A stretch of 64,000 nt of DNA, from NCBI GenBank assembly GCA_040437565.1, contig JBDOQK010000003.1, positions 1 through 64,000 on the forward strand, given 5' to 3'. This document shows, one piece after another, positions 45,738-56,759 of this stretch. The notes under the pieces are model-generated. The model was not told the origin of the DNA and did no database searches. It saw nothing but the letters and a program-made list of their open reading frames with translations. The first letter of the stretch is position 1. The number at the start of each line of letters is the position of its first letter. The DNA comes from Albugo candida. Lineage: Eukaryota; Oomycota; Peronosporomycetes; Albuginales. A program made the position numbers and the translations under genes.

Positions 45738-46001
45738 CTTGGTAGAGCAAACATTTTTTTAAAGGGTGTCTGGGTTCCCCGACTTATATTTACAAAATTA
45801 CCTAAGAAGCGTTTTCGATTTTGATTGTGGAGGTTGACTGGAGCATGGCGTGTCTAAAACGGCTGAACTGACGCACGAGAGCTCTTCTAGTTCAAGTTTA
45901 GTTATTTTTTTCGTTCTTTTGAGCTGATTTGTTCCAACCGTCTCTTTTGACAGACCTATTGAAAATAGAAAATTTAACTTTGAGCTACATAGTGATGGAG
46001 G
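45738..46001. other. Stretch with no recognised gene
   Basis: Probable 3' flank of the small secreted ORF on the minus strand. A GT...AG segment beginning at the GTA of its last codons and ending at CAATAG near 45957 could extend the ORF by about 17 codons, but the donor is weak. Confidence 0.2.
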
Positions 46002-46184
46002 CTATGCTACATTACCCTGTTTCGTTTTGTCGTCAACTTGCACCTGATTTGGGTTAGTTTCACTCGAACGAGCTGGAACGTCAGGTGGACTTTCATTATC
46101 AGGAACTGATTGTTTACCGGTCACTTGGTGCTGCCCAGCCGAGCAGAGCAAAACGGATGCGATAAGTGCCAATTTTTTAGACAT
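46002..46184 (-). CDS. Small secreted protein candidate, 60 aa
   Basis: ATG at 46184. The start MSKKLALIASVLLCSAGQHQ is a classical signal peptide: basic N-region, a hydrophobic core, and probable cleavage after about residue 18-23. The mature part is short, hydrophilic and rich in Pro, Asn, Gln and Asp, has no Cys, and shows no RXLR motif. Stop TAG at 46002-46004. Oomycetes secrete many short proteins, some of them effectors, so this is a candidate; no family is recognised, and it may be the first exon of a longer gene or a chance signal-like ORF. Confidence 0.4.
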   Translation of the reverse strand: MSKKLALIASVLLCSAGQHQVTGKQSVPDNESPPDVPARSSETNPNQVQVDDKTKQGNVA

Positions 46185-47893
46185 GATTCGAACAATTCTG
46201 GGCGATGATCAATGGGGTCTGAGCAGTCGAGTGAATCGGATAATGCAAGCACTGATGCTGCCAAGTTTTCTTTCCCGGGGGAAACAGAAAGTAGTACACT
46301 TGAGGTCGTTCCATATTTAGACGATTTCTATCAAGCACAATAAAACCTGTATAATATTATCGTATCAGGGCAAGTCGAACGCTACAACTTTGAACTTGTT
46401 GGAACCTAGAGTCAACGGAACCCCGCATTCCTTGCTGATATCAGGTATATCAATCAACTCACCAGTACTTACTAAACAGAAGAGACAATTGCAACCTTAG
46501 AGCATGAAGGACACAGCAAAAGAGAGCTATCTACACAAGAATGCCAAATCTCTACTTTTTAGCGGAACCAATTCTTAATTGCCTCCTTTTCTAATAAACT
46601 ATAGCAAATGTTCGTTGACTCTCCTAGAATATTCAATATAGGCTTCCCTCTCCCCCGCTTCCAGGTAAAGGCCAACACACCTTCCTCTGTTTTGTGATAA
46701 ATTACAACGATTTTTGATCATTCAACTGATACACTCCCACATGCGCCAAAGTTTTCTGATATATTTCAACGATTTGGCCCTGAGTTTTCTGATATAGTCC
46801 AGCTTATTTTTTATAACCTATCTGCTAGGATCCAGTCAAGAGTAAAGTGGAGTGCCTGAATAAGCAGTCAAATTATCACATGCATTTAGATAGTGTATAA
46901 TACATACTTTTTGTTATAGAATACAGATTTAAGAAAACGGTATTATNNNNNNNNNNNNNNNNNNNNNNNNNNNNNNNNNNNNNNNNNNNNNNNNNNNNNN
47001 NNNNNNNNNNNNNNNNNNNNNNNNNNNNNNNNNNNNNNNNNNNNNNTATAGAATACAGATTTAAGAAAACGGTATTATTGAGAAGTATAATACATACTTG
47101 CGTTAAATGTATCTTATCGGCAACAATTTCAAGATGTTCGTCGAACTAACTTGGGTGTGGCACTTCAACTGAGTCTAATAGCTTGATCCTCCTTGCTGCT
47201 GTTGCCTTAAACGCATCATCGAACATTATTTACGAAGAATAGACGCACAAAGCAAACCATACTTGGACATTTGCTCGACATTGGTGAACACCCGGTCCTT
47301 TTATCCGCAACTTAGCTTTTTGAAAGTACGCAACGAGGGCATTCAAGATCAAGATCGAAACCAGCTGCCAAATTCAAATAATGCGCATGATTTTCGCTGG
47401 TACACTGTTATAGCCATGCCCTAGACAAATATATCCAACAGTCAATTTCGGAATATTATCGAGCCTATAACGTGGCTATATCGTACAAACGTCAATAACT
47501 CGATTCTCAAAAGTTGATTTCATTCACGTGTAGACATAGGATTTCGATTTTGAATTTCTTAGATGCTAGTAGAGCGATCAAAGCGAACGCTCATAGCTAT
47601 TTACGAAGTCACCCACATGTCAAATAGAGGATGAACCATTGTTTATACATCATGCACGCCTCGTGTTCACAGCAATTTGACGAGATGAGCCAGCAATCTG
47701 AACACTTGCACTCAGCCGAATCGGTGCAGCATTACAAGCAAATATGCAAAAACGAGTGAAATAACGCTTTGTTTTTTCCATTTTGTATTGTTTATATGAT
47801 GGAAGCCCGAAAACGTACCAGAGTTTCTCAGTGTCATTCTTCATTCGATCTTTTTACTAACCCTACCAATAAAGACATCACGCTCTCGTCGAA
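46185..47893. other. Stretch with no recognised gene; gap with 32-bp overlap
   Basis: No gene recognised. The gap 46947-47046 is flanked by an exact 32-bp copy (46915-46946 and 47047-47078), again a contig overlap. A minus frame at 47650-47844 has 64 codons and no known family. Confidence 0.35.
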
Positions 47894-48454
47894 GTGTGGG
47901 AATCAGAATACTATTCTATTGAATGGATGAGCCGCTACCTTTTCCAGGCCCCTTTTCTGGTGTACTATTATAACAATAAAATTATTATATATAAAATACT
48001 CACGTGCTTTTTTATTTACATGGGGCGCGGGATATTTATTTATGTTGGAATGCACATCCTAAACCCACGTAATAAAAGCACCGATTTGTCAGTCGTATCT
48101 GACTCATACTTTGTGCCGTCACTGCGGATCTCATCTGGAATGCACCGGGAAAACATGATTACAAAATCAAGTTTTCTAGTTTTGGCTGTCGATACCAGAA
48201 TGCAAGAAATAAGATGCTCGCTTGGTGAACCATCGGTGATCATTAATAATGATGACATTTGGCAATACCAAACTGGTAATCATACGCCTGGTAAGAGAAG
48301 AAGTTATATGCGTCGATCCAACGTCTCCATCTGCCCTCTACGTGAACTGTTTATATTTTTGAGAAGCGTTGCATTGACAGATAAATGGCCAGTGTGGCGA
48401 AGGAGGCTATGCAACTCAGCGACTGATGCTAGTCAGGACCGGAGATACGAGTGA
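47894..48454 (+). CDS. Open frame, 186 codons, unknown
   Basis: A plus-strand frame open for 186 codons. The first 60 codons are very Tyr/Ile-rich (AT-rich DNA, probably non-coding in origin); the second half is more balanced (TRMQEIRCSLGEPSVIINND). No domain recognised. Confidence 0.2.
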   Translation: MWESEYYSIEWMSRYLFQAPFLVYYYNNKIIIYKILTCFFIYMGRGIFIYVGMHILNPRNKSTDLSVVSDSYFVPSLRISSGMHRENMITKSSFLVLAVDTRMQEIRCSLGEPSVIINNDDIWQYQTGNHTPGKRRSYMRRSNVSICPLRELFIFLRSVALTDKWPVWRRRLCNSATDASQDRRYE

Positions 48455-49099
48455 AATTTTTCCAGCGAAGAACATCAACATTGCTGCTTAAACAATTGAG
48501 TGAAGGATTGACTTCATGCACATGTCGACAAGGATAAGCGATCTATTTCTGCTATGTTAAATCAAATAATGTGTGTGCTCAGAACTGGGCAGCAGGGATA
48601 AAACAGGCTGAGAAGTAATGTTGAGGAATGTTCAGGAAGCTTCTATGCGCAAGCCTTATATGTCAATTGGACAAGAACCATTGATCGCTACAGAGGATCA
48701 TTATGATCAAATTTTGTGCAAAAGGATGGGGTCGTAGGTAACGTGCTCTATTCGATTTTCTTCGTCAAATTTCGCGTAGCAGGTTAGAGACATTATAGTA
48801 CGCCCGGCGCAGAATCAACGTAATGGTTAGAAGGAATATCATCCTCTTTTCCTTTCATATACATGGTAATAGTTTGGGAATAGAGGACAGTGAAGATGTC
48901 AAAGCTGAGTTCACTTCCTCTATTATAGCCGTCATATGAATTGTGAATGGAGCTAGACAACTTTGAATGATCGAGAGTAGTGACGAAAACGGCTTGAGGT
49001 CCAGTAGAACTGAAGGCTGTGAATTGACCTAACAGTCTATGTATAGAAGTACGCGCCTCCAATACGATCGAGGTGAAGATAGAGGTAAATCAAAAGCGT
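48455..49099. other. Stretch with one possible minus-strand frame
   Basis: A minus frame at 48793-49062 (89 codons) contains FVTTLDHSKLSSSIHNSYDG and has balanced composition, so it might be an exon. No family recognised, nothing else seen. Confidence 0.2.
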
Positions 49100-50679
49100 G
49101 ATGCATAATAGGAAATCCTGGTTATACTTGAATAAAAATTGAGCGGACCTCTGGTATTATTCAGTCGTTGTAGAACCTGTCCTAGCGAAACGTTTCGAAA
49201 CGAAAATAGGAGTCATTACCTAAATATTCACTTACTTCAAGTTATTCTTTTGTGTGAGAAAAAGCAGCTAAGAACTGATGGCGATTGGGTGAATGTGTCA
49301 CGGATAACAATTCATTGTATTTAAGTAATGTTATTCAAGTCTGGAAGCTTGATTGGTTTCCTATTATCATTATATGTAGGAACCCGGTATAGCCACACAC
49401 CCTTTTTGGTATAGCCGCACCCCTAACTTAATTGAGAACACCGGTATCATTACATCCTCTAAATATCTTGATAAATGAGAACCGTTATCGGCACACTCGC
49501 TATTATCAAATTCGCTATATGCACCTATTTACATTGCTATAAGTATGCTAAAGTAAATTCCCTATCCTCACTATGCCACTTACTTCACCCCCGGAACACA
49601 TCTATGAGACCTATGAGTATGTGTGGCAAGAAGGCTGTTCCACAAAGCAAGCTCGCATAAACCGCGACAAATACGGAGATACTAGGAAGGTGTGGCTTGC
49701 TTGCGTCCACGGTGGTCGTTAGAAAAACAAAGGCACGAGGATCCGCCAAACATCAAAGCGGCTTCTAATGTGCCCATGGCTAGTCACCACTCAACGCCAA
49801 CTGAGTCAAGATCCTGTTCAAAGATTGGCGAGTGAGTGTNNNNNNNNNNNNNNNNNNNNNNNNNNNNNNNNNNNNNNNNNNNNNNNNNNNNNNNNNNNNN
49901 NNNNNNNNNNNNNNNNNNNNNNNNNNNNNNNNNNNNNNNGATGCATAATAGGAAATCCTGGTTATACTTGAATAAAAATTGAGCGGACCTCTGGTATTAT
50001 TCAGTCGTTGTAGAACCTGTCCTAGCGAAACGTTTCGAAACGAAAATAGGAGTCATTACCTAAATATTCACTTACTTCAAGTTATTCTTTTGTGTGAGAA
50101 AAAGCAGCTAAGAACTGATGGCGATTGGGTGAATGTGTCACGGATAACAATTCATTGTATTTAAGTAATGTTATTCAAGTCTGGAAGCTTGATTGGTTTC
50201 CTATTATCATTATATGTAGGAACCCGGTATAGCCACACACCCTTTTTGGTATAGCCGCACCCCTAACTTAATTGAGAACACCGGTATCATTACATCCTCT
50301 AAATATCTTGATAAATGAGAACCGTTATCGGCACACTCGCTATTATCAAATTCGCTATATGCACCTATTTACATTGCTATAAGTATGCTAAAGTAAATTC
50401 CCTATCCTCACTATGCCACTTACTTCACCCCCGGAACACATCTATGAGACCTATGAGTATGTGTGGCAAGAAGGCTGTTCCACAAAGCAAGCTCGCATAA
50501 ACCGCGACAAATACGGAGATACTAGGAAGGTGTGGCTTGCTTGCGTCCACGGTGGTCGTTAGAAAAACAAAGGCACGAGGATCCGCCAAACATCAAAGCG
50601 GCTTCTAATGTGCCCATGGCTAGTCACCACTCAACGCCAACTGAGTCAAGATCCTGTTCAAAGATTGGCGAGTGAGTGT
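49100..50679. repeat. 740-bp direct copy across a 100-N gap (assembly overlap)
   Basis: 49100-49839 recurs exactly at 49940-50679 around the gap 49840-49939. This doubles the left TIR and start of the MULE that follows; the copy from 49940 onward is the one joined to the rest of the element. Confidence 0.9.
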
Positions 50680-52520
50680 GGTCGTTGCAACACTCACTCG
50701 CCATTCTTTGAAGTAGTTTGATCCTGCTTTTCTTGCCACCAGGTAAGACATTTACAATCTTCGAAAACGTTAACGAACGGAGTTTCTCCTTGGTCACACT
50801 TTGTCAAGGATTTCATTACACTGTTTATCTGGTTCTTTACTACCTTCCTCATCCTACCATGAGCCCCTGACCGTGTGATTATCACTTAAGTCTGACTGCG
50901 AATCTAGGGAGGCAGATATTTTCCAAGCTTATTGCTTCAGTGAGCTCAAACCGCTGCCCACACTGCTGGGGATCGAACTAACGACCTCCGGCAGGGGGTC
51001 CGTGCGCTCAAGTGCTTAACCGACTGAGCTGGGGCGGACCCCTCTCCTTGGTCACACTAGAGGAAAGTGCCATTAGCATGAGCTTGATCGGGACCCCTCA
51101 TCGGGTCAATTAACTCGCCTCTTGATTGCACTTCAGCCTTGCATCTCGACAGACGATGATTTTCTTCGAATAAAGTTCTTATAGCAGATTCGACATACAA
51201 AACCAACAGGCGAGTAAAATGCTTTCCAATAAATCATTCCCCAACATCGACTAAGAGCAGAAAAAACTCCAGGTTTCAAATGCCATTGCTCCATGCCATG
51301 GGTGTGACATGCACAAACCAGTAATATTCCCTTTGTTATGTTTTCTTGCGACACGAATCAGAAGATGATTACATTTGGGCACTTCGGCAAATGAGGATAG
51401 CTTTTCAAGATAGAATCACTGGTCCGATTTTCATTACCGGAAGCGAAAAATCTGCTTTGCATATGGCATACACTAAATATGTCCTGGCAAACGCTAAGAA
51501 GCACTTTGCAAAAGACGAAGACTAGAACGAATTTTTCAAAAAGTGGTACGGATTGTACTGCTCATCCACTGAACGGGAGTTCGAAGAGAATTGGGTGCTC
51601 CTCAAAGATGCTATTAATGAGACTGGCTATGCGTATTTACATTCCACATATATTCCGCACAAGGAAAAATTCATCCTTGCTTGGGCCAAAAATTTAACCA
51701 TTTTGGCATGTAGCTACATCTCGTGTTGAAGGTGGACATGCAACCTTGAAGAAATGGATTGCAGTTTCAACAGGGGATTTGGATTTGGCAACAGTTTATG
51801 ACAAATTGGTTCTCGTAGCTCAACAGCACCAATGAATAAGTCGAAAAGCTGCATACGATCGTTCACACATTATCGTCCGCCTTAGTGGGAGCGTCTGGAC
51901 ACTGTGAATAGAAAGATTCCACATTATGCATTGAATGAAGTATGTAACATTAGTGTATGCATACAGTTGTGCACAGTACTGACAAGATATGCAATGACCA
52001 TATTTTGCTTTCTGCAGGACTTCAAGCAGTAACAAAAGGCACTATCGATGGAGAACAATGAAAAGTGCACTAGAACATTCACGAGCACTAAAGGATTGCC
52101 GTGCTCTCACGCCATCAAAGAGCTGCAAAAGTTGGGGTCAATATTGCATGAAGCTCATTTTCATCAGCACTGGTGGCTTCAAAGGCCTGTGCATCCTAAA
52201 CTGCATCATTCAATGTCTTGTCAGGAAAAAACAAGCTTTTAGGACATTATGAAAAAGTTGCAAGAGCGTCATTAGGACTTGCCGCCACACAGGCAGCGCC
52301 TTTTTGAGAAGGATCTCGATTGCCTTGCATCTGTTACAAGACAAGGGGTAAATGATCCTGCCACAGTGGCCTCACGAGGACGTCCCAAAGGGTCAACGAG
52401 TAACAAACGAGATCTGTCCATTTGAGTACGTTGAGAGGGAGGAGCAGAATGCGGGACTCGCAACCAAGAAGGTCACAACAGGCGCACATGTGCACAGCCC
52501 AAAATTAACAAAACATATCT
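50413..52520 (+). pseudogene. MULE transposase, decayed and split by a SINE
   Basis: Plus-strand order: FAR1-type zinc-finger region from ATG 50413 (YVWQEGCSTKQA, RKVWLACVHGGR, then a stop); the SINE at 50801-51042; catalytic-domain remains about 51360-51830 with EDDYIWALRQM, KSALHMAYTKYVLANAKKHF and TSRVEGGHATLKKWIAVSTG; SWIM zinc finger near 52050-52190 (CTRTFTSTKGLPCSHAIKEL, spacing C...CxH); and a C-terminal ASRGRPKGSTSNE with a Cys/His knuckle-like end near 52400-52500. Stops and frame changes make it inactive. Domain order matches the other MULE copies. Confidence 0.8.
50801..51042 (-). repeat. tRNA-derived SINE, copy 4 (inside the MULE)
   Basis: 242 bp on the minus strand, the best-preserved copy. 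The head starts GGGGTCCGCCCCAGCTCAGT. The A box is CAGCTCAGTCGGTTAAGC and the B box GTTAGTTCGATCCCC. The tail is GAAATCCTTGACAAA. An exact 16-bp target duplication TCTCCTTGGTCACACT lies at 50785-50800 and 51043-51058. Confidence 0.9.
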
Positions 52521-52719
52521 GTAATAATTTAGAGGTGTGGCGATACGGTTTTCTAATTTAATTTTGATTTTAATTTAGGGGATTTAGCGAGTGTTCCGAT
52601 ACCGGTTCTCATTTATCTAGAATATCTAGAGGGTGTAACGGTGCCGGTGTTCTCAATTAAGTTAGGGGGTGCGGCTATACCAAAAAGGGTGTGTGGCTAT
52701 ACCGGGCTCCCTATATGTA

Positions 52720-53093
52720 TCATCCTCCGGTAAATGGTGATAAATGGTACCGGGATTACACTCAAACTCGATTTCATTCTCTAATTGTATAATTGCACTG
52801 TCTTTGAGCTCAACAACACCTTTGGCTTCCTCCATTGCGGCTTCCAAACTTTATTCCGCTTACCCACTCAGCTTGTTTCCTCTACTTTGAACACCGTTTA
52901 GAGTCGACAGCTACTTGGATGTTTCATTGCGTAAATTGGACGGTGGTAGAGAAAAGCTAAGGAGGAATGAGGCGCCTATTTATAGCGCGCGGTGTCACAG
53001 ATGTCGGGTTCTAGAACTTTTGCTAAGACGCAGAAAAGGGACTGTTATAACGTGCTCCCCCAAATACTAGAATGGCATTATGAGGGAAGGATT
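52720..53093. other. Right flank of the MULE
   Basis: A minus-strand frame reads towards the insertion site (52850-52720) with EEAKGVVELKDSAIIQLENE, a coiled-coil-like composition. It could be an exon into which the MULE was inserted. The frame does not continue convincingly on the other side of the element. Confidence 0.2.
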
Positions 53094-53342
53094 CTAGTGT
53101 TGCTTACTTAAGCTAGACACGCTCAACGCACGACCAAGAAACCACTGAACGATCGCGGAATGTATATTACCAACTCTGTCGATACTATTTTCTGTGCTTC
53201 GGTAATCACGTTCCTTTACAGCCGATCCCGTCTTCTTCCCCTCTAATAATTCTAGTCCGAGAATAATCATGAAAGATCGGTAAAAGATTCTAAGTATCCG
53301 CACGAGCAGTTGATATAGGACGGCAGGAGCAAACGGAATCAT
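53094..53342 (-). CDS. Open frame, 82 codons, hydrophobic N-terminus
   Basis: True ATG at 53342; MIPFAPAVLYQLLVRILRIF begins a long hydrophobic segment with interspersed Arg, followed by a polar tail. No family recognised; might be chance. Confidence 0.15.
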   Translation of the reverse strand: MIPFAPAVLYQLLVRILRIFYRSFMIILGLELLEGKKTGSAVKERDYRSTENSIDRVGNIHSAIVQWFLGRALSVSSLSKQH

Positions 53343-54239
53343 ATGAACAGACGAGTCATACTTGAATTGTCAAACGTAACCTTCATCACTTCCCTTCAAT
53401 GCCACATGCCGCTCCGCCGACACAATGCTATTATTTTACGTCAGATCTTTCGAACGCTTTTTCTACCTTATTTGTTCTAGACTTCTCTGTTGGTTTCCGT
53501 TATCTCTTCCGTATACAAATCTTGAATCATTCTGGTAAATAAGCCTGTGTGAGCGACCATACCATTTCTTTAATTTGCATGCTTGATTCCGATTGCAATT
53601 TTTCTTAATCTCTCGTATGGATCTAGCTGTACCGACATACTACCCATCCTCTACATCTGTAAAGAGTTGGCCAATTAATTGTGAGCATTATCAATGTATC
53701 GTCCTTCGGAATATCAATATAAGCTTTGCCTTGGCGTGATCGATATCTCTTGAGTAAGTTTTCAATCGTAAGCCTAGAGAAATTTCGATCTGTCTGTTTC
53801 TAAATAGTCGCACACTGACCTTCGAGACGAATATCATGAGGTTTCTTTATTGTTGCATGAATCAGCAACGATTGTGGAAGAATGTATGAGTTGTACTATG
53901 ACGTACTACTTCAATTTCTTATGATAACTTTGAAGGAAGATGTATGTTGTTCTTCATATCAAATGATATTTGATAATCAATCAGCCCCGCTGATTTTCAA
54001 TTCTCGTTCCATACAATTGATATGTCTGAGTAGTAAAGAAGCCTTCGTCACGAGGGCGTCACTTTAGTGACTCAATCTTATTATCCAAAATCAATGAGTC
54101 AAACATATGTCGTGCAAATTTAGCATGAGGTAGTCCGCAGCAATGCTTACATGTCTTAGAATGTTTTGACCGATTTTAATTTATCTTCTTGATACTCGAA
54201 TTTTGAAACCACTCACGTCTGGATCATGCAGCAAGTCAT
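53343..54239. other. Stretch with no recognised gene
   Basis: AT-rich, only short frames. It ends abruptly where the GC-richer virus-like block begins. Confidence 0.35.
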
Positions 54240-55085
54240 CGAGCAGTTTTAACCCGACAGACCGCTCTCCATTCCCGGCGTCCCCCTCCTAGTTGTCTTC
54301 TCCAATATAAAGCATACCTACGAGGACGTGATAGTAGTCAGCAAGCGGATCAACGACGACGGCTTATTCTCCACCTGGTCGATCGTCTACCATCCTGTCT
54401 CCAAGGGCAACGAGACGATGAAGCCGGGCTCGAAGATCATGACGTCGCAGACCTGGTTTCGTCCGCACTGTGACGCGACGGTGCGACGAGATGGTGTGTC
54501 GAAAAAGCTGTCCCACTACGTGGCTGCCCAGATGTAGTCAACTGCACTTTAGCTGGGTGGCAATCTTGCGACCTGGCAAGGTTAGAAGTTCACGTTGACG
54601 AAGATTGCGGACGATTCAGAAATGCCGCTGTTCACCTGCTCACGGACGGGCAATTCGCCGCTTCTTCCTTGATCCACAACAGAGGGACCGTTGAGCAGCT
54701 GTACGAGGATGATCCGGCATGGACTGCGTAGGCAACGTCGAGTTCGACCCCAGGATCGTGTAGCCCTACCGTGTGTACGACCCCTTAGACGTGAGCTCGT
54801 TGCCGACCTCGCGTTACAGATACTACGTCTTTGATCCGGGCAGTCAGCTGTACACCTCGCTGGCAGACTACGGTATCTGCCAGTTCTGGCAGCTGTCACA
54901 TGTTGCCCGCGACAAGCAGAACTACGTTAGCGAGGTGCCGAGGAGGCTTTCAATGCGGCGAGCAAGCTGAAGGTTGCAGGCGTCAGGCTTGGGGAGATGG
55001 AGACGCTGTCCATGCTGTCGGGCGGCCTCGTGACCTGGATTTTGCTCACCAGCAGCAAGGCAATCAATGTATAGCGTAGACTTCT
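54240..55085 (+). pseudogene. Virus-like RNA polymerase subunit 2 (RPB2) fossil
   Basis: A GC-richer block whose plus-strand pieces follow the order of the C-terminal half of a multisubunit RNA polymerase second-largest subunit. HTYEDVIVVSKRINDDGLFS is near 54310-54370 (cf. the F/YED-I-ISK catalytic lysine region), then SQTWFRPHCDATV, KFTLTKIADDSEMPLF near 54590, HVARDKQNYVSE near 54900 and KVAGVRLGEMETLSMLSGG near 54970 (cf. GGLRFGEMERD). The style (YEDVIVVS, GLFSTWS) recalls large DNA virus homologues rather than host Pol I/II/III. It is broken, with several breaks, and partial (N-terminal half not seen). Insertions of giant-virus polymerase genes are known from oomycete assemblies. An alternative is another viral or plasmid polymerase. 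Confidence 0.6.
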
Positions 55086-55860
55086 CCAACGGCTTCCAAG
55101 AAAAAGTAAGAATTTGATCGTCGCTCTGACCCATATCCAGAATTTTGTCGATGACATCAGCTGAGAAACCCAAGCTGTTGGCCAACGGCTGCAGGAGTTG
55201 TAGTTCATAACCATAATTGTGATGTCTTTCTGGTGAAGATTTGGATTTGATAGAAAGTACTTTTCGTATGGCTTTTTTCAACCAACCTACCCAAAGAATT
55301 CTGTCAAATTACGGTGCGGATTGAGAGCGCCAGTGCATGTATTGTACGACATGCAAATAGCCGATTGATAAAGTATCAGCACAAAACGAAGCTTCGATGC
55401 GTCCTTTTACAGCTGTGATCAGACAACGTCGCGATTCACAGAAGCTTGATATGTCAGAAAACACAACTGGGGACCTTTTCCATCGATCGGTACTGTATTT
55501 TGCCACACTATTGAAGAACTGTGAACGTATTCTCCAGAAGATCCATATCCATTCTTCGTGGGAAGCCTTTTCTGCGTCTTACGAGTTCACTGGTACGGAC
55601 AGGTAAAAAATCGAGAAGCGGAGATGTCGCATATAGATCAATATTGCAAACGCGTTACTGCTCAATATTGCTCAGCTTCTATGTCGATACACTTCGAGCA
55701 CCAAGAACGCGTTTGAATGAAGAAATGCTCTCGGCGAGAAATAATGTACTTTATATACTTTAAAAGAACCTTCGTTTCATTGATAACCTACCTTACAGTA
55801 TACATCTGCTAATATCCCACACATACCACATAATCGAGTTTCGAGTAAATTAAGTGGGAT
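55086..55860. other. AT-richer stretch with coding-like pieces
   Basis: A minus-strand frame near 55080-55275 (NYGYELQLLQPLANSLGFSA, then DVIDKILDMGQSDD) and a plus-strand frame at 55397-55606 (ENTTGDLFHRSVLYFATLLK) both look protein-like. Neither matches a family that I know. They may be exons of a host gene interrupted or bordered by the virus-like block. Confidence 0.25.
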
Positions 55861-55880
55861 AGCTTCATTCGAACTAGGTG

Positions 55881-56349
55881 ACTAGCTTCACCGCTCACAG
55901 TTGATTGGAGGATTGAATTATTTAACGGAAAGAGCAGGTTATTTGCTCAACCATTAAAATTTCCAGTTTCGTCTGATCGCAAAATGAACGGGTATGAATA
56001 TCGATCCGTGTTAGAGAGAATCGAGGTTAATGGGCGACTAACTTGGCCGCATACAGGTGATTGGAGGATTGAATGTTATTATAACGGAAATAGCAGGTTA
56101 TTTGCTCAACCATTGAAATTTCCAGTTTCGTCTGATCGCAAAAGGAATGGGTATATATCGATTTGTGTTTCATTTTATATTTCGTTTTCTAATTCAAGTG
56201 AAGGAGCTCCGACAAGGAAAAATTGGATGGGAGCTCATCTGTGTGGTATGCTGCGATTATGCATCTGGTCGTGTTATTTCGGTTTGATCGTCTGTTTGTT
56301 GAGTGTCTGTCTCCACCCGCCTATTTGTTATTTACTGCACCAGTGGTAA
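55881..56349 (+). CDS. Unknown frame with a 52-codon in-frame tandem repeat
   Basis: Two direct copies with a period of 156 bp (first unit from 55881, second from 56037) share DWRIE, SRLFAQPLKFPVSSDRK and the flanking DNA with few differences. Because 156 is a multiple of three and the frame is open through both copies, the repeat is preserved at protein level. The frame starts just after a TGA at 55879-55881 or at ATG 55984 and ends at TAA 56347-56349; the C-terminal part has a hydrophobic segment (CIWSCYFGLIVCLLSVCL). No family recognised. No gap is nearby, so this duplication is not explained by the assembly. Confidence 0.35.
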
Positions 56350-56759
56350 CAGAGAAGACGCACCAAGACTGCCGGGATACATTAGACGTACATTAGACGT
56401 ATAATGTACTGCTTCCATTGTGAGCCCTTCGAAGATTCAGGTAATATATCCTGATATCTTTTATACTATCCGAGATGTGCATATATATCCCTTTCGAATG
56501 GGCAAGCATGCATTATATTTTATCGAGAGAAGAATACTCGCTCGGACCTCGTGTAAGGTCTCTTGATTTCTAGTTCACTTGAATAAAGACAAACTGTTTC
56601 GATCCTTCTCTGAAACGTTTTACGTTGTTTTCTGAATACACTAATAATATAAGCTATCCGGTGTATAGACGTTTACGAAGGAGCATAATGAATTTCTGAT
56701 CTGACAGTCATCTAATATAGTGCTTATATAACATATCACAGTGATATAGAATTGAATTC
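56350..56759. other. Stretch with no recognised gene
   Basis: AT-rich sequence between the two GC-richer virus-like blocks; nothing recognised. Confidence 0.35.

Larger units (their letters stand above)
50219..52710 (+). mobile_element. MULE with long TIRs and 9-bp target duplication
   Basis: TIRs of about 123-125 bp: 50219-50341 begins GGAACCCGGTATAGCCACAC and 52586-52710, inverted, begins GGAGCCCGGTATAGCCACAC. They are nearly identical throughout, with an inner motif GGTATAGCCGCACCCC. Outside stand TTATATGTA (50210-50218) and CTATATGTA (52711-52719), a 9-bp target duplication with one difference, as expected for Mutator-like elements. Length 2492 bp, including a 242-bp SINE. The left end also appears at 49379 only because of the assembly duplication. 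Confidence 0.9.

Noticed and set aside
54582-54899. Minus-strand Arg-rich frame of 105 codons in the GC-richer block
   Set aside because: Arg/Ser-rich shadow of the RPB2-like sequence on the other strand.
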